A stretch of 64,000 bases of DNA from Lineus longissimus (Eukaryota; Nemertea; Pilidiophora; Heteronemertea; Lineidae): assembly GCF_910592395.1 (NCBI RefSeq), contig NC_088323.1:12819501-12883500 (forward strand), given 5' to 3'. The notes below the pieces were generated by a model. The model was given only the letters and a program-made list of their open reading frames with translations. It made no database searches and was not told the DNA's origin. Position numbers and translations under genes: made by a program. This document shows, one piece after another, positions 18,769 through 31,523 of the stretch. The first letter of the stretch is position 1. Each line of letters opens with the position of its first letter.

Positions 18769-19879
18769 GATAATTGTTTTTGCCGTGAGAGGCGCTCGGA
18801 GCGGGCACCTTGCGGATGTTGTAGAATCAGTCTAAACACGTGTATTCGAAGTGTATTAAATACAAGAAAAGTAGCAGACCAGTTTAAAAACCAATTTCGT
18901 GACGATTGTGAAACATTTCCACGTGAAAAAACTCCATGGTTTGTATATCTGAACTCTGATTTTGTTTCTTGCATATTGTGAAGGAATTTATTACAGCCAA
19001 CCACTCCTAGAAGATCCAAAAGCGTGATGTTACGCTATTTTAGTGGTGAAAATTACTCTGGTAGGCCGAGACCCGAGTCGGCGAGTGCAATGGATACACA
19101 CTGCTGAGTGCATGGAGTGCATGAGTCGGACTGACACTCGTGTTACACAGTCGACAGTCACAGTGTGATACAAACGTAACAACATCACGTGAATCATCAT
19201 CATATTCATGATCATTATGACTATAGTTTGTTCAAGAATACGGCCCCAAGAATATTTTTATCCCTAAATTCGCGTTTTTTATTGGTGTGTATGTTACGTG
19301 TAGCTACAGCCTACTGTATCGCACGTAGGTCGCGTGTAATTTATGCGAAACATAAGCGTGTCACTGTTGCGTCATATTGATGTGCAACTCAGCGCGTACG
19401 TTGCACATCACTGACCTGAAGCAGGATGGATGTCAATTATGATTTGGACTGTATGTCCCAGCATTTTAGTCCATTCAAAAATTCATTCCGACTAGGCCTA
19501 CCTGCTCGGACAGAAAATGAGTGTGCACAGGAAATGAGCTGTCATGATGACACTACTTGCAATAGAGCGTCTGGATCTTGTGTTATGTGCCTATATGCTG
19601 TAACATCGGGCCTTTTTCTGGAGCTGTTCTGGCATGTGTGGTCAGAGTGAAATTTTTTAAGCTGATAAATGACTGGGATAAGATGTATTAAACCATCAAT
19701 TTTTAATTTGAGGTAGGTTTGAAAAAAAGTGGGAGAAAATGTGATTGTGTAATCTATAGGCCTATAAGTGTTCATGAAAGGGTACATGAACATGTGGACT
19801 GACTAACCAAACTGGGTAAATTACAATTGTAAAGATTTGTAAAATTGTTTCTTTTCATGTTCTATTTAGAGAGTTGGAA
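18769..19879. promoter_or_regulatory. Divergent 5' region between SPR (-) and ZNF622 (+)
   Basis: 1.1 kb separates the two start codons. A splice acceptor (ttctatttag at 19861-19870) just before the ZNF622 ATG suggests a 5'UTR intron. An 11-bp inverted repeat tgatgtgcaac...gttgcacatca lies at 19378-19410. Transcription starts were not located. A bidirectional promoter is inference from the arrangement. Confidence 0.5.
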
Positions 19880-22800
19880 ATGAGTTGCTCAACGTACACC
19901 TGCATCACTTGTCGAGTGGCTTTCCTGGATGCTGACCTACAGAGGGCACACTATAAAACAGACTGGCATCGCTACAACCTCAAAAGGAAAGTGGCAGAGT
20001 TACCACCTGTGACTGCAGAGAACTTTCAGGAACGAGTTCTTGCACAGAGAGCACAGGTAAATGTTTTTATTTCTTAGCATTTAACCTCTTGAATCCCAAA
20101 ACTTGAAAATCCCGGGATCCCAGGGTGGTCACGTGGTACAGTGGTTGCAAAATTGGGTCTGACTTCACGATGTGTAGCGCCTGCATACAACCGCCAAAGT
20201 CCGGTACCGAGGCGCCATCTACCCAGGCATGCTCTAACTGACCCTACTGTACATCAAACACGCTAAAACAAGCAATAAACTAGCGTCCCAGCTCAAGGGA
20301 ATAAAAATATCACTGAGACCGACATGTCGGTTGTTGGGACAAAACGTTATTTCAAAATGACCGACTGGTCGGTCACCGGGATTCAAGAGGTTAATGGTCC
20401 TGGAATGTGGATTGCGATCGGTAGGGTATGACTCTGGTAATGCTCCTGCAGTTGTGTATGATGATGAGAGGTTGTCTTTTTAAGGCTTCCAGAAAACAAA
20501 AAAGAAGGTTTATTTATATTATCAAAATCATGATTGTGTCAGCACCGTTTCAAAGAGACAATTGTTTTTTCATGTGACTGAATACAAGGGTTTAGGCAAA
20601 ATGACTTTGATATGCCTTAACTGCTATTATGAATTAAATCTTGTTTAAAAAAATGTTTGCCCCTAGTTGTTGTAGAGATTAAACCATTGAAAGTAATGTT
20701 TTAAATTTTGTTGGACTTTTAAACAAGGCCTACATTGTCAGTGTGTGATGATTTTGTTGTAATAGATTGAGTTCAACTCCAACTCAAACATATCTATTCA
20801 GGGACTTCTAAAACTATATTGGATTTTGTTGTAATAGTTTGAGTTCAACTCCAACTTAACATATCTATTCAGGGACTTCTAAAACTATATTGGATTTTGT
20901 GTTAACAGATTGAGTTCAACTCCAACTTAACATATCTATTCAGGGACTTCTAAAACTATATTGGATTTTGTTCTAACAGATTGAGTTCAACTCCAACTTA
21001 ACATATCTATTCAGGGACTTCTAAAACTATATTGGATTTTGTTATATCAGTTTGAGTTCAACTCCAACTTAACATATCTATTCAGGGACTTCTAAAACTA
21101 TATTGGATTTTGTTATATCAGTTTGAGTTCAACTTCAACTTAACATATCTATTGAGGGACTTCTAAAACTATATTGGATTTTGTTATATCAGTTTGAGTT
21201 CAACTCCAACTTGACATATCTATTCAGGGACTTCTAAAACTATAGTATATTGGACCTCTTTTCTCTACCCTTTCATATCTTTACTTGCAGCTTGCTGAAG
21301 AGGACAGACCAACACCTGGCTACTGTCATTATTGCCAGAAGAGGTTCAGCACACAGAATGCCTATGATAACCACTTGAGTTCAAAGAAGCATAAAGAATT
21401 AGAAGCCAAACAACGGGAAGTTGTTGAGGCACAAGTTAGGAAGAAGAATGAGAAGAACAAGGAAAAAGGCTTGGCAGTTCAAGTTGAAAATTTGAAATTG
21501 ACCGAGAAGAACCTGAAGAATCTAGCGATAAAAAATCGGCTAGGCGATGCAGAGGGTGCTGGTGGTGCGCCAGGTGGAAGTGGTGACAAGTTGAAGCAGA
21601 GGAGCGGGAAAGCGGAGCTATTTGATGAAGATGATATAGGTTGGTTGAGGAGTCTGTTATTGTAATAGCCAAAAGTTTGAACATGACATTTGATCTCCCT
21701 TTGACTCCCTCACTTTGTTCGCAGAACTGAATTATTATAGAATGATTGGACATACAGGGTGTTCAAGAGAATATGATCGTATTATCATTATTTGTCTGAA
21801 ATTATTTTGCCTATAATGGCATAATTGGAGATACAGGGTGTTAAAAAATTATACTATCATGAACCAGAAGCTTAAAGCTGACGGGTCAAATATACATTCC
21901 CAAGTAAGGCCGAAGCCGGGCTGTCGGTTATGTTTGTGATGTGCATTTGGATCTTCTACTGAATATACCCATGATCCCCATTGCACGAATCAAAATCGAG
22001 GCATTCTCTGCAGACACCGTAGGGTGCATTTCAAGTGAGAGTGCCCAGTGATCAATATATAAAATATTGCTCACCAAATGCACATCACAGACATTCCCAA
22101 GAGCTTGGTTTCCACCTTACTCCGGAATGCATATTTGACCCTTCAGCTTTAAGGTAAAAAAATTTGGACGTGGAGATATGAAATTATTTGTCTTCATTGC
22201 ATAACAGGCTATTAAAAGATGTGTCATTTTGGGGTGTGGTGAAATCTATTGTCGTCATGATCTGTGTCAGACTTTTAAACAGGAAATGAAAACGTTCATT
22301 TTCTCCGCTCGAGAAAATGTCAAAAGTAGGCTGAAATGCTGGTCTTGCAAAATCCCCTTTTATAATATTTGTTATGATGATAGACCATAAAGCATAGCAT
22401 TGGCATCGAGTTTTACCGCCATGGTTTGAAACCCAGGACATTGCGATAGACTTCCAGGTTGTTTCTTTTTAAAATACACAGTGGTACCTGTCCAACAGTA
22501 CGAAGTTTTATCTGAAATAAGGTAATAAAACCTAGTTATTTTTTTTCTTTTTAGAAACCGATTCTGAGGAAGAAGAAGTGTCTGACTTTGAGGGAGAAGC
22601 TCTTGGTCTTGAAGAGTGTTTATTCTGCTCCCACATATCCGACACGATGGAGGACAATATCAAACACATGACGACAGCACATAGTTTCTTTTTACCCGAC
22701 GTGGAGTATGTGGCAGATTTAGAGGGATTAATAGGCTACCTGGGTGGGTATTGAAAACAAGGATTATGTCCATATACAGTGGAACCTCTGTTGGCGGACA

Positions 22801-24122
22801 TCTCTCTATTAAGGACAACCTCTCGAACTGAAAAGGCAAATATACAGTGGAACCTCCCTTAGTGGACACCTCTCAATTAAGGACAACCTCTCTATCGAGG
22901 ACACTAGTTTTGGTCCCAAATTTGCTGTTTCTGTTCAATTCGACCTCTCTAATCAGGACACCTCTCTATTAAGGACAGCACGTGTCAGTTCCGAGGGTGT
23001 CCTTAATAGAGAGGTTCTACTGTATTTTCATGAAGCATGATTTGCATCACAAAGAGAAAGATGTACCACCAGTTTGTCTCCAGGGGGATAGCGAGCTAAT
23101 TTTAATCATGGAAAAAGAGCCCACTTGGGGGTGTTAACCCTTTAACTCTCACTGTCACTGAATTGCGACAAGCGCCTATGCGATATTCACCATTGACATG
23201 ATTGAGTTTCATTGAAAAGATCTTCTGCTATGCAGTTTTCCCCCCTACTGAAAGATGGCCTGCAGGTAGTAGACCATTTCTATGGCGGTATCGAGGAATC
23301 AACTCTTCTCTGTTCAGGCTTCAGTCTTTTGAGTTGAACAGATTATGACAGTTTTTTGCCTTTATATTCAGTTTTTATTCACGCAATTGAAAGTATTCAA
23401 ATTCAATTACACTACAGATTCAAAATTTTTAACGAACAACGTAGGCCTTTAAAATTAAAATCATTTTCTTTTCAGGAGAAAAAGTTGGAGTTGGTAACGT
23501 TTGTCTTTGGTGTAATGAAAAGGGCCGCGCCTTCCTCACAGTCAAGTCAGTACAACAACACATGATTGATAAGGGCCACTGTAAAATATCATTTGACATG
23601 GACAATGCACTGGAGTATGCCGACTTCTATGACTACAGGTAAGAAATGTGCACAGGAAAAATACTATTATATGCATGATCTGTCTTTTTTTTTGTGCTGG
23701 CTGGACAGCCATTCCTCCGGTGATGATCAAGTTTTCTTCAAACATGTACTCCCAAGATGTAAATATGATGTTGATAATGTTTATGCTAGAAAACGGAAAA
23801 AGGACAGAGCCTAAAAAAGCAGTGTGCAGCGTCCTGCTTTAAAGAGTCAGTAGAATTGAGTATATTTTAAAAGCATTTAAAAATTTAACTGTTAGACACC
23901 AGCGTTATTAAACATGTTCAAATTTTTGTGCAGAATGATCGCCATATTAACCATTTTGCTGTGGGTGACGTGTGTACCACGTCATGTACATGGTCTCTTG
24001 CCGTACGGGTGACGTGCATACCATGTCACGCCCTTCTAGAAAATTTATTCACCAGCACAGTACTTTTTGGCTCACCGTAGGGGAGTCTATACGATACCGC
24101 AGTGTCCGTCGTCCGTCGTCGT

Positions 24123-24178
<56 letters not shown>

Positions 24179-27100
24179 CGTCGTATCCTAGTTCAAAAAC
24201 AGTGGCACGTTTTTTAACCGCTAGGCCTATGAACTTAAAACTTTGTACACAGCACCCCCTAGGTCAGGTGACCTCTGACACTGAATTTCGGTCCGATCTG
24301 ATTCTCAACTTGGCCACCAGGGGGCCAAATGTCGATATCTAAAAAGTGTGATATCTCGCTTATTAGTGACTTGCTTTCGATGAAACTTTTGTTGTAGGTA
24401 CTCGTAGCAAATATACATCTTATATCATACGGGTTTTTAATTTGACCTACTTTTCAAGGTCACAGAGGTCATATGGCGTAAATTGGCCGTTAGAGTGTAA
24501 ACTATGGCACGTTTCTTAACCACTAAAGCTATGAACTTGAAACTTGGTACATATAACCCCCTATATCACATAGCCTCTGGTGCTGAATTTCAGTTTGATC
24601 TGATTCTCAACTTTGCCACCAGGGGGCCAAAAGTGGAAATCTAAAAAGTGTGATATCTCGCTTATAAGTGACTTGTTTTCGATAAAATTTTTATGGTAGG
24701 TACCCATAGGAAGAGTACATCACATATCGTACGGGTTTTCAATTTGACGTACTTTTCAAGGTCACAGAGGTCATATGGCGTAAATTGGCCATTAGAGTGT
24801 AAACTATGGCACGTTTCTTAACCAGTAAAGCTATGAACTTGAAACTTGGTGCATATAACCCCCTACATCAGATAACCTCTGATGCCGAATTTTGGCTCGA
24901 TCTGATTTTTTATTCGGCCACCAGGGGGCCATAATGGAAAAAGTAAGAAGTGCAATATCTTGCTTATTTTTAGTGATTCGTTTTCAATAAAATTTTTATG
25001 GTAGGTTCTCCTAGCAAGGATACATCACATATCATATGAGTTTTTGATCTGACCTGCTTTTCAAGGTCACAGAGGTCAAATGGCGTAAATTTGTCGTTTG
25101 ATTGTAACTATGGCACGTTTCTTAACCACTAAAGCTTTGAACTTGAAATTTGATACACATGACTCCCTACGTCATGTAACCTCGGACACCGAATTTCGAT
25201 CTGATCTGGTACTCAACTTGGCCACCAGGAGGCCAAAACTAAAATAGGCAAAAAGTGCAATATCTCGTTTATTATTGACTTGTTTTTGATGATATTCTTA
25301 TGGTACTTACTCCAAGCAACGATACATCACATGTCATACCGACTTTGGTTTGACCTGTATACTATACATGTACAATGTTTCTTAATCTGGATGAATTACA
25401 AAGCACCAAATATCTATACGGTGAGCACAATGGCCCCTGGCCGTTTCATTTTGTATACACAGTGAGCAGTCGTTTGGATAATATACAGTAGAACCTCCCT
25501 TAGCGGACACCTCTCTATTAAGGATACCCTCTCTATTAAGGACACTAGTTTTGGTCCCAAAATAGTGTTTCCATTCAATTTGACCTCTCTAATCTGGACA
25601 CCTCTCTATTAAGGACGGCACTTGTCAGTCCGGAGGGTGTCCTTAATAGAGAGGTTTGACTGTAGTTTGTCACAGTCTAGCTGTCGCATGATTGTCCACT
25701 GTGTACTGATGTTGAAGGCTGGGAAGCCGGTGTGTTTACGGTCTGTGTCGGCCCAGCTTGGCCACTTGGCGCATAGCAGCATGTACACTCTGTCATCTTG
25801 GGGTTGGGCTGGCACAGATTATATATTTCTTTTAATAAGCCCCCCTTTAGGAGGGGCTCTTAAGATACACGTGTGTGTGGGAGTATATACTGATTTGATG
25901 AGAAATAAAGAGAGTAAATATTGTATATCCTACAAACAATTTTTTTTGGTATTTTTCTGAATTAACTCCGTTGAGTTTACCGATTTCTCCGCGATCTTCC
26001 GGTGGTGGTTGCTATCCCATTGGTTGAAATTAATTTAAATCTTCATGGGAATTCGCTACATCATATGCCTAAGAAATTGGCCAATTATATTAATATTTTT
26101 ATCAGAGAAATATCCGTCCTAAATAATGACAGAAAAGGGTGGTTTATTTCAATTTTGTGTCGACATGATCGAGGTCACGTGACATAAAAACAAAACAATC
26201 GCACACACCCGTCCAAAAAAGGCACTTTAAGAAAAACAAATACGTTTTTCCAGCTTAAAACCACACTGACGACTAAGTTATATTGGTCTACTGCCCAAAT
26301 CTGAAGTATCAAATTGAATCACAAACTAGAACTAGCTCTATTTAGCTATAGTTGCGTGAAAAATTCGGGTGAGCGACGTACATTCTGTACCCTAGCGGCC
26401 AATAATTAAACTACTTTCAGCCGTCTGCTCCGGTCTCGTTAGGGAGTTTTTCCCAAATGTACGCGATGATGACGTGCCCCATTAACAGGACGTAACATCT
26501 ATTTTAAAATGCGTTTCGAAAGTGAATGCATGAGGACAACCCATTTGTGTCGTATATCACTGGAAACGCCCGATTCCCGTGAATAAGGTCAATCACAATG
26601 TATTACATTACCATAACAAAAATGTGTCGGAAGGAACTATATGGATGGTCCCATCGCACCCCCCCTCCAGCAGTATGACACAGAAGGGCTAGTTGACTGT
26701 CCACCGGGGGGGTTTGGGGGGAGCTTCCCCCCAACGCACTGGTAAAAACCTATGTCGACGGAGGGGGGTTTGGGGGGTGTCCCCCCATTGTAACAGCTGT
26801 AGTTGTTAGAGCTTGCACTTAACATATGCTCGTAGGGGGGTTCGGGGGAGCTCCCCCGACCTAAAGGGGGGCTCACTAAGTTCTTGACTTTACATATTAG
26901 TGTCTTGTAAGCCTGTTAAGGCTGGCTGTGTTGTACGATACAGATGACACTCAAATAAATGATAAAATAAAGCTGAATCATAGTAGAGTGTCAAAAAGGA
27001 AGTGATTTAGATGCTGGTTCAGACGTTTTGAATTGTGTTTGCAGGAGCAGTTATCCAGATTATAAAGAGGGAGAAGAGCCAATGGAAGGAGACGATGATG

Positions 27101-29414
27101 GAGGTCAGGAGGACCAAGATGAGATCCGACAGAAGGTGCTGGATTCACAGAATTATGAACTAGTCCTGCCATCTGGTGAGTGACCATCAAACTAATGTCG
27201 TTAGCTTTTATCCGATTAAAACATCATGGTTTTTAGCTCACCTGTGGGGAGCTTATACAATATCGTGGCATCCATCATTGTCCTCCATCGATGAGTCGTT
27301 AGACAGGACTTCCCCTGTGTAGGTCCCTGGGGGCCATGAAACACAGTAAAAGTCTGTCGAAACACATGACACGTCACTTGTGACCTTGGGCAAATCGCTT
27401 TACTGAGATTGCCACATCCTTCAAATTCAATGTAAAGTTGATAATCTTTGAAGTGGCTGGTGCCTACAATCTACTTGTATAGATGAAACATGAGTTCAGT
27501 TGCAAGAGTTGGCCTGCTCTCCTGGTGGGAGAAACATGAGTCCTGGTGGGAGTCAGAGTCACAAGGCTAAGTATTCATTCTGGTGCACAATTGAGGTGGG
27601 AGGCAACAATTTCTCACAAGAGCAAGCGCAGAAAAGGAACATAAAGATTAAACAACTTGTGAATCATATTGAACGTCTTTTTGTAGGTTCATCTGTGGGT
27701 CATCGGTCGCTCATGAAGTATTATCGGCAAAACCTTCCGCTGAGAAATGGCAAGAGAAGCACAGTGATATCAAAAGTTATGGCACATTATCGGGGGCTTG
27801 GATGGACAGGAACTATAGGTAGGTCTGATCAGAGCTTGATCTCTGAAAAATAAGTAAAGAGGTCTAATGGTTCAGATATGATATGTTTTGTTAATTGTAT
27901 TCTTATGCCAAAATAAATCTTTTTTATTTAAATAATTTTTTTTATAACTTACGGATAAGGCTCGGTACATACTACAACAACTGTTGGACTAGTCATATTT
28001 TTAGCTCACCTCTTAGCAGAGGTGAGCTTATCCCATACCGTGGCGTCCGTCGTCCGTCGTCGTCGTCGTCGTCGTCGTCGTCCGCTGTCCGTTAGCAGGG
28101 CACGTTTCGTAACTGTTAGAGCTATTGAGTTGAAACTTGGTACACATGTACCCTTATGTAATGACACCTTGGAGACCAAGTTTCGGTCCGATTCGTTTCA
28201 TGGTTTGGCCACCAGGGGGCCAAACGTTAAAAGTGAAAATATGCAATATCTCCCTTAATAGTAGTCGGGAAATTTTGAAAAAAATATGGTAGGTACTTCT
28301 AGCAAAGGTGCATCATATATCCTCCGGGTTTTTGATTTGACCTCCTTTTCAAGGTCACAGAGGTCAAATGGTGTAAATTGGCCGTTAGGATGTAACGATG
28401 GCACGTTTCTAAACTGCAATGACTATTGATACCAAATTCGGTACACATTTACCCCTTAGTCAGGTGATCTCAGGGACCGAAGTTTGGTCCAATATGATTC
28501 ACCACTTGACCACCAGGGGGCAAAATCCAAAAACCTTAAAAATGTGATTATTCCTTAACTTCTTGCCCGATTGCCACCAATTTGATATCATGGGTACATC
28601 TAACCACCATACAGTATATGTCACCCAGGTTTTTAATTTGACCTTCTTGTCAAGGTCACAGAGGTCAAATGGCGTAAATTCCCGTCAGGCCGTAACTATG
28701 GCACGTTTCTTAACTGCAATGACTATTGATCACAAATTAAGTACACATGTACCCCTTGGTCAGATGATCTCAGGTACCGAAGTTTGGTGCGATCTGATTT
28801 GCCGTTTGGCCTCCAGGGAGGGGGCCAAATCCTAAATTCTTCAAAATGCCATTATTCCTAGTAATGACTTGCCCGATTGGCACCAATTTTATATCATAGG
28901 TACATCTAATTCTAACAACCATTCAATGTGTCACCCGGGTCTTCTTTGATTTGACCTACTTTTCAAGGTCACAGAGGTCGAATGTTATGTAAATTGGCCA
29001 TTTTGGGGAAATTGTAATTGCTTGGACCTACATCAAACCTAACACTACATGACACAATACCATGCTCTTTATCCATCTTTCCTCCACATGAGGTGAGCAC
29101 AATGGCCCTGGCCATTTCATTCATGATTAGGCAGTGGTGCCTCTATCAAGAAAACCTGGCAAGTGGATGCACAAAAGTCATCACTTTGATTGTTTGATAG
29201 TTCGTATTTGGGCTGGTCATTGAGACATGTCATTTATTTAGTCGTCGTTCTTTGCAGTGGTAACTGAGTTATACCTTATCTTTCAGGGCCTGGAGCAGAA
29301 AAGAAGGCCAAAGACTTGGCATACGTCCAGCGAATGAAACACAAACATCACATGAAAATCGGAGTAAAAGCTAATAAATTGCAGAAACATTTCCGTGAGC
29401 AGGTCCTGTTTTAG
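19880..29414 (+). CDS. ZNF622: ZNF622/REI1-like 60S subunit biogenesis zinc-finger protein, complete, 7 exons, 422 aa
   Basis: Cytoplasmic late 60S maturation factor, homologous to yeast Rei1/Reh1, which help recycle Arx1 and probe the ribosomal exit tunnel. Exons: 19880-20056, 21291-21639, 22555-22743, 23476-23638, 27045-27175, 27687-27818, 29287-29414; total 1269 nt, all phases join. Finger 1 is C8, C11, H24, H30 (TYTCITCRVAF, HYKTDWHRYNLKRK). Finger 2 is C71, C74, H87, H93 (YCHYCQKRF). An acidic stretch follows (DSEEEEVSDFEGE). CLFCSH near 197 and CLWCNEKG near 248 start fingers 3 and 4. EYADFYDYR, VGHRSLMKYYRQ and the basic C-terminus YVQRMKHKHHMK are family hallmarks. The human protein is 477 aa; the shortening is in the acidic linker. 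Start is the first ATG after a splice acceptor; finger 1 follows at once. Possible poly(A) signals AATAAA lie near 29546 and 29626. Confidence 0.96.
20087..20390. mobile_element. piggyBac-type MITE in ZNF622 intron 1, 304 bp
   Basis: Perfect 13-bp ends cctcttgaatccc / gggattcaagagg bracketed by TTAA at 20083-20086 and 20391-20394. It is non-coding. Confidence 0.85.
20745..21250. repeat. 71-bp tandem repeat, about 7 copies, in ZNF622 intron 1
   Basis: Unit holds tttgagttcaactccaactt, aacatatctattcagggact and tctaaaactatattggattt. The word cagggacttc recurs at 20870, 20941 and 21012, a 71-bp step. Copies are over 90% alike. The array ends about 40 bp before exon 2. Confidence 0.9.
21871..22153. 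mobile_element. Inverted-repeat MITE in ZNF622 intron 2, 283 bp
   Basis: Left arm cttaaagctgacgggtcaaa tatacattcc, right arm complement cttaaagctgaagggtcaaa tatgcattcc. The pairing continues (agtaaggc, tgtgatgtgcatttgg). No clear target duplication. Confidence 0.75.
22775..23024. mobile_element. pogo-like MITE, two overlapping copies in ZNF622 intron 3
   Basis: A truncated copy (22775-22850, tacagtggaacctctgttgg) runs directly into a full one starting tacagtggaacctcccttag near 22853 and ending gaggttctactgta at 23024. Confidence 0.8.
23137..23355 (+). repeat. Dispersed repeat starting ttaaccctttaactctcact
   Basis: Matches 47515-47732 in inverse orientation. Shared words are aagcgcctatgc, gagtttcattgaaaagatc and ttttccc.cctactga. 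The ttaacccttt start resembles piggyBac-type termini. It lies in the intron just before ZNF622 exon 4. Confidence 0.6.
24064..25450 (+). mobile_element. GGCTCACC...GGTGAGC family element in ZNF622 intron 4, 1.39 kb
   Basis: Starts tttttggctcaccgtagggg, then an expanded (GTC)n tract at 24100-24182 (over 20 triplets), then four diverged blocks of about 300 bp, and ends tacggtgagcacaatggccc with hairpin and tttcatttt. The triplet tract makes spurious poly-Val and poly-Arg frames. Confidence 0.82.
25484..25664. mobile_element. pogo-like MITE copy at 25.5 kb
   Basis: Complete: tacagtagaacctccctta to gaggtttgactgta, 181 bp, only about 35 bp after the preceding repeat element. Confidence 0.85.
25838..26874. 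mobile_element. G-tract inverted-repeat element in ZNF622 intron 4, about 1.04 kb
   Basis: Ends are inverted: agccccccctttagg-like at 25838 and cctaaaggggggct at 26860-26873. Its right part has three related hairpins: ggggggtttggggggagctt then cccccc near 26705; ggggggtttggggggtgt then cccccc near 26762; ggggggttcgggggagct then ccccc near 26835. Runs of six Gs could also form quadruplexes. The proline-rich minus-strand frame here is a by-product. Confidence 0.65.
27231..27330 (+). mobile_element. 5' fragment of a GGCTCACC-family element
   Basis: ttttagctcacctgtgggga then gcttatacaatatcgtggca, the left-end signature of the family, in ZNF622 intron 5. The body is missing. Confidence 0.5.
27998..29120 (+). 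mobile_element. GGCTCACC...GGTGAGC family element, distinct subfamily, ZNF622 intron 6
   Basis: Starts with a perfect hairpin agctcacctct-tagc-agaggtgagct, then (GTC)n at 28045-28090, three diverged blocks with ggtcacagaggtcaaatgg, and ends gaggtgagcacaatggccct ggccatttcatt. Confidence 0.78.
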
Positions 29415-29874
29415 ATGTCAGCATGTGCCTTTCCTGGATTATGATTGTACATGACTGGACATGCCCATCCACCACCGTTGTGCGTATATCCATCCTTCAC
29501 CGCCAATAACTCCACCCTGATCGGTCGTAGGCTAAACAGGGCATCAATAAACTACTTATCTTTTTATTGACTATGGGAAAACTGAATATCAATATCCATA
29601 GCATGGTACTTTGCTCAGTTTCAAATAAAAAAACTGAGTTGGGTTGTGACTTCCTCAGGACTTGGTGGTAATGTGCTTCATAGAACAAGGAGTACTTGTA
29701 AAAATGAAGAAAACAAATTCTATTATTCCTGTTGTAGAATAAATCTTGTCCTATTTGATTCAGCCTGTTTTTTTTGTTTAATTATTTTCTCTGGCAATGA
29801 AAATAGTGGGAACTGGAGCAGATGTAAAAATTAGGCCTCTAAATACCATGGTATTAAGTGCCATCAGCATATAA

Positions 29875-31523
29875 TTTTTGGCTCACCGTAGGGGAGTCTA
29901 TACGATACCGCAGTGTCCGTCGTCGTCGTCGTCCGTCGTCCGTCGTATCCTAGTTCAAAAACAGTGGCACGTTTTTTAACCGCTAGGCCTATGAACTTAA
30001 AACTTTGTACACATGACTCCCTAGGTCCGATGACCCGTGACACTAAATTTCTGTTCGATCTGATTCTCTACTTGGCCACCAGGGGGCCAAATGTGGATAT
30101 CTAAAAAGTGTGATATCTCGCTTATTAGTGACTTGTTTTCGATAAAACTTTTGTGGTAGGTACTCATAGCAAGGATACATCATATATCTTACAGGTTTTT
30201 AATTTGATCTACTTTTCAAGGTCGCAGAGGTCAAATGGCGTGAATTGGCCGTTTGAGTGTAACTATGGCACGTTTCTCAACCACCAAAGCTATGAGCTTG
30301 AAACTTGGTACATATAACCCCCTATATCAGATAACCTCTGGTGCTGAATTTCAGCCTGATCTGATTCTTGACTTTGCCACCAGGGGGCCAAAACAGAAAA
30401 AGTAAGAAGTGCAATAGCCTGCTTATTAGCAAATTGTTTTTGATGAAATTTTTATGGCAGGGACCCCTAGCAAGGTTACCTCAGATGTTGCACGATTTTT
30501 CGGATTTGACCTACTTTTTAAGGTCGCAGAGGTCAAATGGCGTAAATTTGCCGTTTGAGTGTAACTATGGCACGTTTCTCAACCGCAACAGTTATGAACT
30601 TGAAACTTTGAACAAATGACCCCCTAGGTCAGTTGACCTTTTACACTGAATTTTGGTTCGGTCTGATTATTGACTTGGCCACCAGGGGGCCCAAACTCAA
30701 AACTCAAAAAGTGTGATTTCTCGCTTATTACTGATTTGTTTTTGATAAAAGTTTCATGGTAGGTACTCCTAGCAAGGATACATCACATATCTTATGGGTT
30801 TTTGATTTGACCCACCTTTCAAGTTCACAGAGGTCAAAGTTGAAAACTTTACCGTTCTTGGTACGTTTTGTCGTTGTTCAATGTAAAGAGTTTTAATTTT
30901 GTGTAATGATGCATCTAAGAAGCCACTATTTGTATGCCAAGTTTCAGCCAGATCGGAATTCAAATATGGCCGAAATTGCATGTTTTGTGGGTTTTTCCTC
31001 GTATTGTGGCAATCCAAAGGTCGTGAGTTCAAACCCCGGTCAAGGACATCCAAAAATATTTTTATTTTTCATCTTTTCCTTTTTTCTTTTCTGAGTTCTA
31101 TCTTACATTTTCTTCATTTTTTGATTTATTTGGTGCCTTAGATTTAATTAGGCGGCCATCTTGGAAATCGTTTTTTGCCGATTGCTGTAGTGTAACGAGT
31201 GATGAAATTGTTATGGTCAGGTGGATGTGTCTACATCACATATCACCCTGGTTTGTTATTTGACCTACCTGTCAGGGTCACTGAGGTCAAAGTTAAAAAT
31301 GTATTCACCATTGTCATGGAGTGGCACGTTTCTTCACTATCATTTTCACCTAGACTCTACAAGCTTGGAACCACAAGTCTCGGATTCACCACTTGGCCAG
31401 GGCCGGCTCTGAACTGGTCACAGATGCATGTATAAATTATGAGAGGCCTACATACTGTAGCACTTTCTGTAACTGTCTACTAGAAATACTTACGGTGAGC
31501 ACAATGGCCCCTGGCCGTTTCAT
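29875..31523 (+). mobile_element. GGCTCACC...GGTGAGC family element, 1.65 kb
   Basis: Starts tttttggctcaccgtagggg with a short (GTC)n tract. Blocks repeat with gaccta..ttttcaaggtc and gccaccagggggcc. Ends acggtgagcacaatggcccc tggccgtttcatt. It lies between the convergent genes ZNF622 and SMARCAL1. The block at 30840-31200 (gtttcagccagatcggaat, gttttgtgggtttttcc) is unique to this copy. Confidence 0.78.

Noticed and set aside
23972-24342. Poly-valine and poly-arginine frames
   Set aside because: Both are readings of the (GTC)n tract in a repeat element.
26637-26876. Proline-rich 79-aa frame
   Set aside because: Produced by the G-tract hairpins on the opposite strand.
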